Of a stretch of 64,000 bases of DNA, positions 29,508 through 40,176 are shown one piece after another. Source of the stretch: Gorillibacterium timonense. GTDB taxonomy: Bacteria; Bacillota; Bacilli; Paenibacillales; NBRC-103111. The position numbers and the translations under genes were made by a program. The notes under the pieces were generated by a model. That model did not search any database and was not told the DNA's origin. It was given only the letters and a program-made list of their open reading frames with translations. The stretch spans positions 1 through 64,000 of the forward strand of contig NZ_LN881721.1 in assembly GCF_001457415.1 (NCBI RefSeq), given 5' to 3'. Position 1 is the stretch's first letter. Each line of letters starts with the position of its first letter.

Positions 29508-31463
29508 ATGCCGAAGAAACTGCTGAATCGCTGGCATGGCCGCCATATGATCGCGGCTCTGGCGGGCCTCGTCCTGCTGTCCCTTGTGCTGCTTCGCCTG
29601 GACTGGCGGCTCACAGCGGCCGGACTTGTCCTGACGGCGGTTCTCGCGTTCTATACGGTTCAAGCGGAAAAGGCATTTCGCAAGGATTTGAACCGCTATG
29701 CGGCCACCTTGTCCAACCGGATCAAGAAGGTCGGCAACGTAGTTTTGCAGGAGATGCCGATCGGCATCATCCTCTATGACGAGGAGAAGCGGATCGAATG
29801 GCACAACCCGTTCGTCGGGCAAATCCTCGGCAAGGAATCGGTGATCGGCGATCCGCTCGGCGAAGTGATTCCCGCTATGAAGAAGAAAGACCGGGATTCG
29901 CTGGTCGATTTTCTGATCGAAGGCAAAATTTATCAGGGACTCATCAAGGAGACCGAGCGCCTGATCTTCCTCCGGAACATCACCGAGCAGACGGAATTGC
30001 GCCAGCGGTATGAGGACGAGAAGCTGGCGATCGGCATCGTGCTGCTGGACAATCTGGAGGAAGCCACCCAAGGAATGGATGACCAGACCCGCAGCATCCT
30101 CCTGGCCAAGGTCACCAGCGTGATGAACGAATGGGCACAGCAGAACGGGATTTATCTTCGCCGCTTGTCCTCGGAACGCCATCTTCTCCTGATGAATCAG
30201 CGCTCGCTGCAGGAGCTGGAGCAGGATCGGTTCAGCCTGCTGGACGATGTTCGCGACATGACCGCGGAGCAGAAGGTCCCGATTACACTGAGCATCGGGA
30301 TCGCTTCAGGAACGGAGAGCATCACCGAGCTCGGCCAGCTGGCGCAGTCAAGTCTCGACATGGCACTCGGCCGCGGAGGCGATCAGGTGGCCGTGAAGGT
30401 GGGGGACAAAACCTCCTTCTACGGCGGAAGAACCAACGCCGTCGAGAAGAGGACGCGGGTCCGTGCGCGGGTCATCGCTCACGCGCTGCGGGATTTAATT
30501 AAGGAGAGCGACAATGTGGTCATCATGGGCCACAAGCTTCCCGATCTCGATTCGATCGGGGCGGCGATCGGCGTCCTGAAGGCCGTCCAAGCGCATAAGA
30601 AGGAAGGCTTCATTATCGTCGACAGCGTTGGCCCTTCGATTCAGATGCTGATGAATGAGCTGAAGGAGGAGAATCAGGCGAGCCGGTTCATTACTCCTGA
30701 CCAAGCTACGCAAATTACGACGGCGAGAACCCTCGCGGTCGTCGTCGATACGCATAAGTCGTCGATGGTTTCGGAGCCGCGTGTGCTGAATCAGACCAAC
30801 CGGGTGGTGGTGATCGACCATCACCGGCGTGGAGAGGATTACTTGCAGGACGCCATGCTCATCTACATGGAACCTTACGCCTCATCCACCTGCGAGCTGG
30901 TGACGGAGCTCTTGCAGTATATTCATGAGCGGCTCACGCTAGGGGCCCTCGAAGCGACGGCGCTTCTTGCCGGCATGATGATGGATACGAAGAATTTCAG
31001 CCTCCGGACCGGCTCTCGCACCTTCGACGCGGCCTCTTATCTGCGCCGCAGCGGGGCGGACCTCGGAATGATCCAACAATGGCAGAAGGAAGACTTGACC
31101 ACCTTTGTCAGCAAGGCGGATATTATCAAGCATGCCGAAATCCTCTATGACCGGATTGCCATTGCCGCGGCGGAGAAAGGCAAACGGTACAATCAAGTGC
31201 TGTTCGCTCAAGTCGCCGATACTCTCCTAAACATGTCCGGTATCATCGGTTCCTTCGTCATCGGGGAGCGGACGGATGGGCTTATCGGCATCAGCGCCCG
31301 TTCCACGGGCGACATTAACGTTCAACTGGTCATGGAGCAAATGGGCGGCGGCGGTCACTTGTCCAATGCGGCAACGCAGGTGGAAGGGGAGATCGGGGAA
31401 GTGACCGACCGGCTCAAGCGGATTTTAGCGAAAATGATGATGGAAGAGGGGTTAGCAGAATGA
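29508..31463 (+). CDS. gdpP: Cyclic-di-AMP phosphodiesterase GdpP
   Basis: 651 aa. Two membrane helices at about 14-50, a PAS-like domain (about 75-150), a degenerate GGDEF domain (about 170-300), then the DHH domain with [20 protein letters not shown] and [10 protein letters not shown], and DHHA1 ending in [13 protein letters not shown]. It degrades c-di-AMP to pApA, controlling cell-wall and potassium homeostasis. All catalytic motifs are intact. It overlaps rplI by four bases, as usual. Confidence 0.96.
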   Translation: MPKKLLNRWHGRHMIAALAGLVLLSLVLLRLDWRLTAAGLVLTAVLAFYTVQAEKAFRKDLNRYAATLSNRIKKVGNVVLQEMPIGIILYDEEKRIEWHNPFVGQILGKESVIGDPLGEVIPAMKKKDRDSLVDFLIEGKIYQGLIKETERLIFLRNITEQTELRQRYEDEKLAIGIVLLDNLEEATQGMDDQTRSILLAKVTSVMNEWAQQNGIYLRRLSSERHLLLMNQRSLQELEQDRFSLLDDVRDMTAEQKVPITLSIGIASGTESITELGQLAQSSLDMALGRGGDQVAVKVGDKTSFYGGRTNAVEKRTRVRARVIAHALRDLIKESDNVVIMGHKLPDLDSIGAAIGVLKAVQAHKKEGFIIVDSVGPSIQMLMNELKEENQASRFITPDQATQITTARTLAVVVDTHKSSMVSEPRVLNQTNRVVVIDHHRRGEDYLQDAMLIYMEPYASSTCELVTELLQYIHERLTLGALEATALLAGMMMDTKNFSLRTGSRTFDAASYLRRSGADLGMIQQWQKEDLTTFVSKADIIKHAEILYDRIAIAAAEKGKRYNQVLFAQVADTLLNMSGIIGSFVIGERTDGLIGISARSTGDINVQLVMEQMGGGGHLSNAATQVEGEIGEVTDRLKRILAKMMMEEGLAE

Positions 31464-31906
31464 AGGTTATCTTTTTGAAGGATGTTAAAGGGCAAGGCAA
31501 GAAGGGCGAAGTCAAAGAGGTTTCGGAGGGCTACGCCAAAAATTTTCTGTTCAAGCAAGGAGTAGCGAAGCCGGCTACCGATGGCAATATCAAGACCCTG
31601 GATCTGCAGAAGCAATCCGAAGTGAAGAAGAAGGAACGCGAAAAGGAAGAGGCCAAAGCGCTCGCCGATCGCCTCGGCAGCCTGTCCTTGACGATCAAGC
31701 ATAAAGCAGGCGAAGGCGGCCGGCTGTTCGGCTCCATCACGACGAAGCAAATTGCCGAAGAGCTGGAGAAGACGCACAAAATCACCATCGACAAGCGCAA
31801 AATGGTGCTCGAGGATCCGATCCGCACAATCGGAACGACGGATATTCCCATCAAGCTGTACCCCGAAATCACCGGAACCTTGAAGGTTCACGTGACGGAG
31901 GAATAA
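31460..31906 (+). CDS. rplI: 50S ribosomal protein L9
   Basis: 148 aa. The start [21 protein letters not shown] is the L9 signature; a long central helix rich in Lys and Glu joins two RNA-binding domains. The ATGA overlap with gdpP indicates coupled translation. Confidence 0.97.
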   Translation: MKVIFLKDVKGQGKKGEVKEVSEGYAKNFLFKQGVAKPATDGNIKTLDLQKQSEVKKKEREKEEAKALADRLGSLSLTIKHKAGEGGRLFGSITTKQIAEELEKTHKITIDKRKMVLEDPIRTIGTTDIPIKLYPEITGTLKVHVTEE

Positions 31907-31912
31907 GAGGGA

Positions 31913-33274
31913 ATGGAAGGCGAACTGCTGCTCGAGCGGGTTCCGCCGCAAAACCTGGAGGCGGAGCAGGCGGTGCTCGGCGCCATCTTGCTGGACGGAG
32001 AATCGCTCGTCACGGCGATGGAACGGCTGACCGGCGACGATTTCTACCGGACGAGTCACCGCTATATCTTTGACGGAATGATCTCTCTCTCCGAAGGGGA
32101 CGAGCCGGTCGATCTGGTCACGCTGACCGCCAAGCTTCAGGCGCGCGGGCAGCTGGACGAGGTGGGCGGCGTCACGTACCTCTCGGAGCTTGCCAATGCC
32201 GTTCCGACGGCTGCCAATATCGATTACTACGCACAGATCGTAGAAGAGAAGTCGATGCTGCGCCGCCTGATCCGGGCGGCCACGCAGATTGTCACCAACG
32301 GATACGCGAGTGAAGACGATGTAGGCGGGCTGCTCAGCGAAGCGGAGGCGCGCATTCTCGAAATCTCCAACCGCCGCGGCGGCAACGGCTTCATCTCGAT
32401 ACGGGATGTGCTGATGGAGGTCTTCGAGAAGGTGGAATTTCTCTCGCAGAACAAGGGAGGAACGACCGGCATCGCTTCCGGGTTCCGCGATCTCGACAAG
32501 ATGACCTCCGGGTTTCAGCGTTCCGACCTCATCATCGTAGCGGCGCGGCCTTCCGTCGGGAAAACCGCCTTCGCGCTCAACATCGCCCAGAATGTCGGCG
32601 TCCGCGAGAAGGAGACCGTCGCAATCTTCAGTCTGGAAATGGGCGCGGCTCAGCTCGTTCAGCGTATGATTTGCGCGGAAGCGAACGTAGACGCGACGCG
32701 GCTGAGAACCGGATTCCTGGAGCCGGACGATTGGGAGAAGATGACGATGGCGATCGGATCGTTGTCCGAGGCCAACATCTACATCGATGATTCCCCTTCG
32801 GTCACGGTCAGCGACATCCGCGCCAAGTGCCGGCGGCTGAAGAAGGAACGCGGCCTCGGCATGATCCTCATCGACTACCTGCAGCTCATTCACGGCCGCA
32901 GCAAGAATGGCGAGAACCGCCAGCAGGAGGTCTCGGAGATCTCACGGACGCTCAAGCAGATCGCTCGTGAGCTGGAGGTTCCGGTTATCGCCTTGTCTCA
33001 GCTCAGCCGGGGCGTAGAGCAGCGGCAGGACAAGCGTCCGATGATGTCGGACTTGCGGGAATCGGGCTCGATCGAGCAGGACGCCGATATCGTCGCGTTC
33101 CTGTACCGGGATGATTACTACAATCAGGAGTCGGAGAAGAAGAACATCATCGAAATCATCATTGCCAAGCAGCGTAACGGTCCTGTCGGCACCGTGGAGC
33201 TGGCTTTTCTCAAAAACTACAACAAATTCGTCAGCCTCGACCGCAGCCAACAGCAGGCGAGCGCGGCGGGGTGA
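31913..33274 (+). CDS. dnaC: Replicative DNA helicase
   Basis: 453 aa DnaB-type hexameric helicase (named DnaC in Bacillus). The N-terminal scaffold begins VPPQNLEAEQAVLGAILLD. The RecA-like domain has Walker A AARPSVGKTAF (about 210-220), the Walker B LIDYLQLI and the DLRESGSIEQDADIVAFLYR arginine-finger region. No intein is present although this is a common insertion site. Ends the gdpP operon with a strong terminator. Confidence 0.97.
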   Translation: MEGELLLERVPPQNLEAEQAVLGAILLDGESLVTAMERLTGDDFYRTSHRYIFDGMISLSEGDEPVDLVTLTAKLQARGQLDEVGGVTYLSELANAVPTAANIDYYAQIVEEKSMLRRLIRAATQIVTNGYASEDDVGGLLSEAEARILEISNRRGGNGFISIRDVLMEVFEKVEFLSQNKGGTTGIASGFRDLDKMTSGFQRSDLIIVAARPSVGKTAFALNIAQNVGVREKETVAIFSLEMGAAQLVQRMICAEANVDATRLRTGFLEPDDWEKMTMAIGSLSEANIYIDDSPSVTVSDIRAKCRRLKKERGLGMILIDYLQLIHGRSKNGENRQQEVSEISRTLKQIARELEVPVIALSQLSRGVEQRQDKRPMMSDLRESGSIEQDADIVAFLYRDDYYNQESEKKNIIEIIIAKQRNGPVGTVELAFLKNYNKFVSLDRSQQQASAAG

Positions 33275-33280
33275 TCGTGG

Positions 33281-33313
33281 AGCAGCCGTCCCAAGGGACG
33301 GCTGCTTTATTGA
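33281..33313 (+). terminator. dnaC terminator
   Basis: AGCAGCCGTCCC, loop AAG, GGACGGCTGCT, then TTATTG. Confidence 0.85.
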
Positions 33314-33400
33314 GCGAAGTAGAGACCCAATGGAGAATCTGTTCGGCACTACCGACCGCAGGTTTGATAGAACGAGGAAGAAGCTCATAGCGGCCTGCTT

Positions 33401-33444
33401 ATTCACGAACATTTTATATTTATATATTTCGAATGTTCGCCTTT
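33401..33444. promoter_or_regulatory. Candidate PurR operator (paired PurBoxes)
   Basis: CACGAACATT (33404-33413) and the inverted AATGTTCGCC (33432-33441) face each other with about 18 bases between, close to the known layout of two inverted PurBoxes with CGAAC cores. They sit just upstream of the purA promoter. B. subtilis purA is under PurR control. Confidence 0.55.
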
Positions 33445-33449
33445 CGAAA

Positions 33450-33478
33450 TTGACTTTGCCTGAGGTGGCTGTTACACT
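33450..33478 (+). promoter_or_regulatory. purA promoter
   Basis: TTGACT (33450-33455), 17-base spacer, TACACT (33473-33478). The transcript leader to the purA start is about 150 nt and contains two GC-rich hairpins. Confidence 0.65.
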
Positions 33479-33483
33479 GGTAA

Positions 33484-34923
<1,440 letters not shown>

Positions 34924-34957
34924 TTCAGTCGGGAGCCCTTTTCATATTAATTTCAAT

Positions 34958-35000
34958 GACGCCATGTTGTCCGGGATACCGGAGAGCATGGCGTTTTTTG
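34958..35000 (+). terminator. purA terminator
   Basis: ACGCCATG pairs with CATGGCGT around a 20-base loop with its own small hairpin, then TTTTT. Confidence 0.85.
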
Positions 35001-35131
35001 CTGCCCCGTACACGTTCAACCCTTTCATGAGGATAAATTCGGCGGCAAATGGTGGGAAAAGAGGCGGGATCATCCGTGGCATGGGGGTTGAGTGGAAGCG
35101 AAGGCACACCACGTTTTGGCGGAGGAAATCG

Positions 35132-35160
35132 TTGACAAGGAAAACAAGCGATGATACTAT
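35132..35160 (+). promoter_or_regulatory. padR promoter
   Basis: TTGACA (35132-35137), 17-base spacer, TACTAT (35155-35160), a strong housekeeping promoter. Confidence 0.8.
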
Positions 35161-35174
35161 ATCCATATAAGACA

Positions 35175-35189
35175 TATCCATAGTGGATA
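35175..35189. promoter_or_regulatory. Likely PadR operator
   Basis: TATCCA-TAG-TGGATA dyad just downstream of the padR -10, with a related half-site TATCCAT at 35159-35165. The position fits autorepression by the encoded PadR. Confidence 0.55.
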
Positions 35190-35234
35190 CATCAAAGAAT
35201 GATACAAAACAACTCAATCGCAAGGAGGAACCTT

Positions 35235-35579
35235 ATGTCCAGGAGCAGTAGCTATGAGCTGGAGCAATTGACCGATCCGGCGTATTACATCCTGATTTCG
35301 CTGCTGACACCGCGGCACGGCTACGGAATCATGAAGTACATCTCGGAATTGACAGAGGAAGAAGTGACCATGGGGCCGGCAACTCTCTACACGCTGATCA
35401 AGAAGATGCAGAAGGCGGGTTACCTGGTTTTGAACGAGGATGAGGATGAGCGGCGCAAAACCTATTCACTCACTGAAAAAGGGCGCTCCATGATCGAGAA
35501 CGAAATCGAACGGAGAGCGCGCATGGCCGAGCACGGCCGAATCGCCATCGAACAGACGAAAGAGGGGGATTACGAATGA
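35235..35579 (+). CDS. PadR family transcriptional regulator
   Basis: 114 aa winged-helix repressor: YILISLLTPRHGYGIMKYI and MGPATLYTLIKKMQKAGYL are the PadR DNA-binding signature, with a C-terminal dimerisation helix. AAGGAGG lies before the ATG. It overlaps the next gene by four bases, the usual PadR/DUF2812 pairing, and probably represses this two-gene operon until an unknown signal binds. Confidence 0.93.
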   Translation: MSRSSSYELEQLTDPAYYILISLLTPRHGYGIMKYISELTEEEVTMGPATLYTLIKKMQKAGYLVLNEDEDERRKTYSLTEKGRSMIENEIERRARMAEHGRIAIEQTKEGDYE

Positions 35580-36133
35580 AAAAGGAAGAAACCCGTTACA
35601 TACCTTCCATGGGCTTGGCATTCGCGGAGGAATCGGAAATGCGCAAGCTGAGTCAGTTGGCCGCTCAGGGCTGGCTGTTCGAGTCCTTCGCCTTCCTCGG
35701 ATTCCGCTTGAGGCGCGGAGAGCCGCAGATGCTGGAGTATTGTCTGGATATGCATTCAGTCGACAAAGGAGATCTGGAGGAATACTGGGAAACCTTTCGT
35801 TCCGCAGGCTGGAAGCCGATTTGTTCGTCAAGTGGAATGCACATTTTCTCGGCAGCGCCCGGGACTAAGCCCATCTATTCGGAGCGGACGACACATCGTG
35901 AGAAATATAAGCGCATGAGCCGAGTCACCGGATGGAGCGCTCTCATCGCGCTGCTGCTTTTCGCCATCTTCGTGATTGTGGTACGGGATCCGTTCGCTAT
36001 TGGAGGAAATCACTTGAGGGATCAACTGCTCGACGGGGTAACCTTTGTGGGTGCAGCTCTCTGCCTCATCATCGGGGTGCCCAGTCTGATGATGTATATC
36101 GCCTACAAGTGGCGACTCGGCAGAATCAAATAG
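35576..36133 (+). CDS. DUF2812 domain membrane protein
   Basis: 185 aa. The N-terminal soluble DUF2812 domain (about 1-105), with AAQGWLFESFAFLGFRLRRGEP and a W-rich end, precedes two membrane helices (about 121-140 and 153-175). Such proteins are almost always encoded with a PadR regulator; the biochemical role is unknown. Starts within the padR stop codon. Confidence 0.88.
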   Translation: MKKEETRYIPSMGLAFAEESEMRKLSQLAAQGWLFESFAFLGFRLRRGEPQMLEYCLDMHSVDKGDLEEYWETFRSAGWKPICSSSGMHIFSAAPGTKPIYSERTTHREKYKRMSRVTGWSALIALLLFAIFVIVVRDPFAIGGNHLRDQLLDGVTFVGAALCLIIGVPSLMMYIAYKWRLGRIK

Positions 36134-36154
36134 GAAGAACAGAGAGGAACGGGG

Positions 36155-36192
36155 ACAGGATCGGCCGCTACAGGCCGGTCCTGTTGCTTTTG
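36155..36192 (+). terminator. padR-DUF2812 terminator
   Basis: ACAGGATCGGCC pairs with GGCCGGTCCTGT around a 6-base loop, followed by TGCTTTT. Confidence 0.8.
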
Positions 36193-36300
36193 AATGGGAT
36201 ATTTTCCGGAGGGGGTTAATTCCAGCGGGTTCAAGTCAATACTGGGGGTAGGCCGGACAAGTCGCAATTCCATATCGGCATCACGGAAGGAGATACGAAT

Positions 36301-36858
36301 ATGACCAAGCTGCTGCAAGGATTGGCGAAGCTGATCATCGGAACGATTTTCGTAAGCGGACTTACCCTATCTGTCACCTGGCTGACCCTTCACACCTACA
36401 TCGATAAGCTGCTCGCGAGCTATAACATAGAAGTGCCGGATACCGGAGTCGGCGATTTATTTGGCTTTGGAGACTCGAAGAAAGCGGACATTCCGGCAAA
36501 ACAAGCGGAGCTGCCTGCTAATGGGAGCGAAGCTGGGACGGGAGGCGAGGGGAGCACCGAAGACAAGAAGGATCGCGTTCAGAGCCTGAGCAGCCAAGGG
36601 GCAAGCGGCAGCGGAGCGTCTCTCGCTCTGTCGAGCAAGGAGCTTATCGCCCTCAAGGAGAAAATGACCGAGCCCGATAAAGCCGCGATGATGGCGCTGC
36701 TCATGAAGATACCGGAAGCGAGGCTGCAGGAGCTGACCGCTCTATTGGAGGGGGGACTGACCGAAGCGGAGCTTGCAGAAATGAAGAATCGGGCCAAGCA
36801 GGATCTAAGTGCGGAAGAGTTTGACCAATTGTTGCATATCTTAAACAAATACGAATAA
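36301..36858 (+). CDS. Unrecognised membrane-anchored protein
   Basis: 185 aa. I do not recognise the family. One hydrophobic segment (about 10-32) anchors it, followed by an aromatic/acidic patch (VGDLFGFGDSKKAD), a disordered Gly/Ser/Glu linker (about 65-110), and a helical C-terminal domain of about 70 residues (KELIALKEKMTEPDKAAMM onward). AAGGAGATAC precedes the ATG. It stands alone between a terminator and the M23 hydrolase gene. The architecture suggests a small sensor or scaffold on the cytoplasmic or external membrane face. Confidence 0.75.
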   Translation: MTKLLQGLAKLIIGTIFVSGLTLSVTWLTLHTYIDKLLASYNIEVPDTGVGDLFGFGDSKKADIPAKQAELPANGSEAGTGGEGSTEDKKDRVQSLSSQGASGSGASLALSSKELIALKEKMTEPDKAAMMALLMKIPEARLQELTALLEGGLTEAELAEMKNRAKQDLSAEEFDQLLHILNKYE

Positions 36859-36882
36859 TCAAACAATTTGTGAGCGAAATGG

Positions 36883-36912
36883 TTGAAAGAAAGCTGATAG
36901 GTGTGATAAATT
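36883..36912 (+). promoter_or_regulatory. Candidate promoter of the M23 hydrolase gene
   Basis: TTGAAA (36883-36888), 18-base spacer, TAAATT (36907-36912). It is followed by a leader of about 200 nt. Confidence 0.5.
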
Positions 36913-36928
36913 AGATTAAGCTTTGTAG

Positions 36929-37080
36929 GGATGTGCCTTTTAGCAGGGGACATCCCTCACGTGTCCTACCCGGGACGCATCCAGCCGCTGAATTTCGTCG
37001 TAATTTGTCGAGGAATGGACTTATTCGTACATATTCCAAGAATTATCCGGTGAACGGGGACCTTTCAAGGGGCCGGACTA
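36929..37080 (+). promoter_or_regulatory. Structured 5' leader of the M23 hydrolase gene
   Basis: Consecutive hairpins can be drawn: GGGATGT with ACATCCC (36929-36956), GTCC-TACCCG-GGAC (36963-36976) and a GGGGACC/GGGGCC element near 37057-37075. No known riboswitch consensus was recognised with confidence. Confidence 0.35.
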
Positions 37081-37113
37081 TTCAGGCGGACAACGTTTTA
37101 AGAGGAGAGAGTC

Positions 37114-39207
37114 ATGACAGCTTTCAAGAGCATAGATTGGTTCCGGCGTCTCCTCTCACGAGAAGAGAGAGAACGGAAGAGCCAATGTCAAAGCTTGACT
37201 GCCACGGCACAAGGCAATAATGATCGAGCGAGCGAACCCAAAGCGGAAATCCATAATGTGCGGGCAGCGAAACGCGCAGATTCCCCCGCTACCCAAATAC
37301 CCACTGAATCGAATATGAAGCAGCCGAAGGCAGCGAAGTCCCAAGCATCTTCAGGCAAAAGCAAGACGACCGCAGCCAAAAGCTCGAAGCCGGAAGTCGC
37401 TAGCGGCAAAAAAGGCAAGAACAGCGCTACTGGCAAAGCTGGCACTGGCAAGGCCGCTGCAAATGGCAAAACCGGAAGCAAGGGCCAGCGCAAAAATTCT
37501 GGGCCGATGCTCGCTCCTGGTGTGAAGCCTGCAGCTGGCGGAAGCAAGCCGGGCCGTGTGGCCGAAGCGGCAGCGAGCAGCGCGAAGCTTGTGGCACCGG
37601 TGAAGCTCACTCCCAAGGCGGTCGAAGAGGAGCAGGTGCTTCTCGAGGAGTCTGTTGAAGGGTCCGCCGTTCTAGCGGAGGAGGTCCTTCCCGCCATCGA
37701 ACCCGCTGCCGAGCCGCTAACTGTTGCGGAGCACGTTGAACCTACAGCCCGTCCGAAGCTCATGACGCTGCCGCTTCAACCCGCACTGAAGAGGACGCGC
37801 CGCCGCCGGATGATCTCCGCCGGTCTCGTCGCCAGTACGCTTCTGCTTGTCGGAGCGATCACCATCGGCGGCAATCACTATGTGAAAGTCAATACGTTTG
37901 AAGTGTATCACGTCTACATGAACGACAAGGAAGTCGGCATCGTCAGCGATCCCCAGGTTGTCGACGATTTCAAGCTTGCCGAATACCGCAAGCTGGCGGA
38001 CAAATACCCCGATACCCAAATGGTGCTTAATACAGAAGGGATCACAGTCAAGGCTGAAAAGGCTTTCAAGCCGGTCTCCGACGATGCGGGCACACTGTTG
38101 AAGTTATCCCCCCTGATGAGCTCTCATGCTGTTGGCGTTGAGCTGCTCGTGGACGGCAAGAGGGTAGGCGTTCTGAAGAACGAAGAGGAAGCCGAACACA
38201 TTCTGGAAGTGATCAAGGACGATTACATTCCGGAGAAGGAAAAGGCTCAAGCGAAGGTGGCAATGCTGTCGGCTCCCGTGAAGACGGCGACGCCGGGCAA
38301 CAACGTCTTGGAGAAAGTGGAATTCGTCGAGAAGGTAGAGATGAAGACCATCGATACCCAGCCGGGAAGCTTCAGCGACGCGACGACTTTGGTGAAGACG
38401 CTCCAGACCGGGGATGTCCGTCCCCGAACCTATAAGGTGGTGAGCGGGGATACGCTCAGCTTCATCGCCCAGAAATTTGACATCACCACGAAGGATATCC
38501 AGAAGAAGAACCCGGAGATCAAGGAAGATTTCATCCGCGAGGGACAGGAGCTTAACCTGACCGTTTTGCAGCCCTCCGTCACCGTCCGTACAGTAGAGAA
38601 GGTTGTGGAAACCGAGGAGATCGCCTACGGCACCGAGGTCATCCGCGATCCGGACTTGAAGGAAGGCATCGTCAAGAAGATCAGCCCCGGCAAGGAAGGC
38701 AAGAAGAAGGTAACCTTCTCCTTGACCAAGGAAAACGGGGAAGTCGTCAAGGAAGAGCTGCTTCAGGAAGAGGTGCTCGTCAAGCCGGTCAATGAGGTGA
38801 TCAAGCGCGGGACCAAGGTTATCCGCGGAGAAGGCACCGGGAACTTTGCCTGGCCGGTCATCGGCGCTTCGCTCAGCAGCGGCTTTGGCTATCGCTGGGG
38901 CAAGCTTCACAAGGGCGTAGACTTGACCTCCTCCAACCGCAACATCCTTGCTTCTGACAATGGTGTTGTAGAGAGCTCCGGCTATCGATACGATTACGGC
39001 AATTATGTTCTCCTCAATCATAAGAATGGCTACAAAACCATGTACGGCCATTTGAGCAAAATCAACGTATCCCAAGGCCAAATCGTCGAGAAGGGCGAGA
39101 AGATCGGCTATATGGGAAGTACAGGCGATTCGACCGGCGTTCACCTTCATTTTGAAGTGATCAAAAGCGGCACTGTGCAAAATCCGCTCCGGTATCTGAA
39201 CTGGTAA
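37114..39207 (+). CDS. M23 peptidase with LysM and G5 domains
   Basis: 697 aa. Residues 1-230 are a cytoplasmic, disordered tail rich in Lys, Ala, Ser and Gly with an acidic stretch; one membrane helix lies at about 233-253. Outside the cell come a long spacer, LysM (about 438-483, TYKVVSGDTLSFIAQ), a G5 domain (about 486-565) and the M23 metallopeptidase (about 585-692) with zinc ligands in HKGVDL and VHLHFEV. It should cleave peptidoglycan cross-bridges. Location next to walRK, which governs wall hydrolases, is suggestive. The large cytoplasmic tail is unusual for the family. RBS is GAGGAGAG. Confidence 0.92.
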   Translation: MTAFKSIDWFRRLLSREERERKSQCQSLTATAQGNNDRASEPKAEIHNVRAAKRADSPATQIPTESNMKQPKAAKSQASSGKSKTTAAKSSKPEVASGKKGKNSATGKAGTGKAAANGKTGSKGQRKNSGPMLAPGVKPAAGGSKPGRVAEAAASSAKLVAPVKLTPKAVEEEQVLLEESVEGSAVLAEEVLPAIEPAAEPLTVAEHVEPTARPKLMTLPLQPALKRTRRRRMISAGLVASTLLLVGAITIGGNHYVKVNTFEVYHVYMNDKEVGIVSDPQVVDDFKLAEYRKLADKYPDTQMVLNTEGITVKAEKAFKPVSDDAGTLLKLSPLMSSHAVGVELLVDGKRVGVLKNEEEAEHILEVIKDDYIPEKEKAQAKVAMLSAPVKTATPGNNVLEKVEFVEKVEMKTIDTQPGSFSDATTLVKTLQTGDVRPRTYKVVSGDTLSFIAQKFDITTKDIQKKNPEIKEDFIREGQELNLTVLQPSVTVRTVEKVVETEEIAYGTEVIRDPDLKEGIVKKISPGKEGKKKVTFSLTKENGEVVKEELLQEEVLVKPVNEVIKRGTKVIRGEGTGNFAWPVIGASLSSGFGYRWGKLHKGVDLTSSNRNILASDNGVVESSGYRYDYGNYVLLNHKNGYKTMYGHLSKINVSQGQIVEKGEKIGYMGSTGDSTGVHLHFEVIKSGTVQNPLRYLNW

Positions 39208-39233
39208 GCGGCGAATAGTTCCTGAATGATTCC

Positions 39234-39279
39234 GAGCTATTCCTTGGGCTAAAGCAAAGCCCGGGGGATAGCTCTTTTG
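39234..39279 (+). terminator. Terminator before walR
   Basis: GAGCTAT-CC-GGGCT pairs with AGCCC-GG-ATAGCTC, followed by TTTTG. Confidence 0.75.
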
Positions 39280-39449
39280 TGCTCTCGGAAATACCAAATG
39301 ATTCCACCGTCCGGGGCAGGGGCTCGCCAAGTATGGTACAATTACATTATCAACACTGTCGGTCATTTAAGGACAAGCCGGAGCACTTCTAGAGCGCCTG
39401 TCCTTCATCCATAGAGGCAGCTGTCAGAAGAGGATACGGAGGGATGGCT

Positions 39450-40175
39450 TTGCAAGGAAAGATACTGGTTGTGGACGATGAACAGCCGATTGCGGACATT
39501 CTGAAATTCAATTTAGAAAAAGAAGGCTACGAGGTCATCTGCGCGTATGACGGCATTCGCGCAGTGGAGCTGGCGCTCGGAGAGGACCCCGATTTGATCC
39601 TGCTCGATCTGATGCTGCCGCTCAAGGACGGGATGGACGCCTGTCGGGAAATCCGCGCACGCTCCAATACGCCGATCATCATGCTGACAGCCAAGGATTC
39701 GGAGATCGACAAGGTGCTCGGCCTGGAGATGGGCGCCGACGATTACGTGACGAAGCCGTTCGGCAACCGCGAGCTGCTGGCGCGGGTGAAGGCGCATCTC
39801 AGGCGGCAGTCGAACAATCAGCAGTCGGCGCGGACGGAACCGGCCCCCGGCAAGGAGGGCCTGCGCATCCACAAGCTGTTGATCGACAGCGACACTTACG
39901 TGGTCTACAAGGACGGAACCCCGCTCGATTTGACGCATCGCGAATTCGAGCTTCTGCAGTACCTGGCGAAGAACGCCGGACGCGTCATGACCCGCGAGCA
40001 TCTGCTCCAGGCGGTGTGGGGCTACGATTACTTTGGCGACGTGCGTACGGTGGACGTCACGATCCGGCGGTTGAGGGAGAAGATCGAGGACGATCCCAGC
40101 CAGCCGTCGTACATCACGACCCGTCGGGGACTTGGCTACATGCTGCGCAACCCTGCTCTAAGCGGAGGCTTCTAG
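39450..40175 (+). CDS. walR: Response regulator WalR (YycF)
   Basis: 241 aa OmpR-type regulator, essential in most Bacillota. Receiver domain with [15 protein letters not shown], phosphorylatable Asp in LILLDLMLP, and [28 protein letters not shown]-terminal winged helix ending RRGLGYML. It controls cell-wall hydrolase genes. The TTG at 39450 gives (M)[10 protein letters not shown] and has GGAGGG six bases upstream; the ATG at 39444 abuts that site and is less likely, though annotators may choose it. Confidence 0.95.
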   Translation: MQGKILVVDDEQPIADILKFNLEKEGYEVICAYDGIRAVELALGEDPDLILLDLMLPLKDGMDACREIRARSNTPIIMLTAKDSEIDKVLGLEMGADDYVTKPFGNRELLARVKAHLRRQSNNQQSARTEPAPGKEGLRIHKLLIDSDTYVVYKDGTPLDLTHREFELLQYLAKNAGRVMTREHLLQAVWGYDYFGDVRTVDVTIRRLREKIEDDPSQPSYITTRRGLGYMLRNPALSGGF

Positions 40176-40176
40176 C

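Noticed and set aside
36919..37113. c-di-AMP (ydaO-yuaA) riboswitch before the M23 gene
   Set aside because: Considered because of gene context and GGGGACC-like strings, but the order and key conserved blocks do not match.
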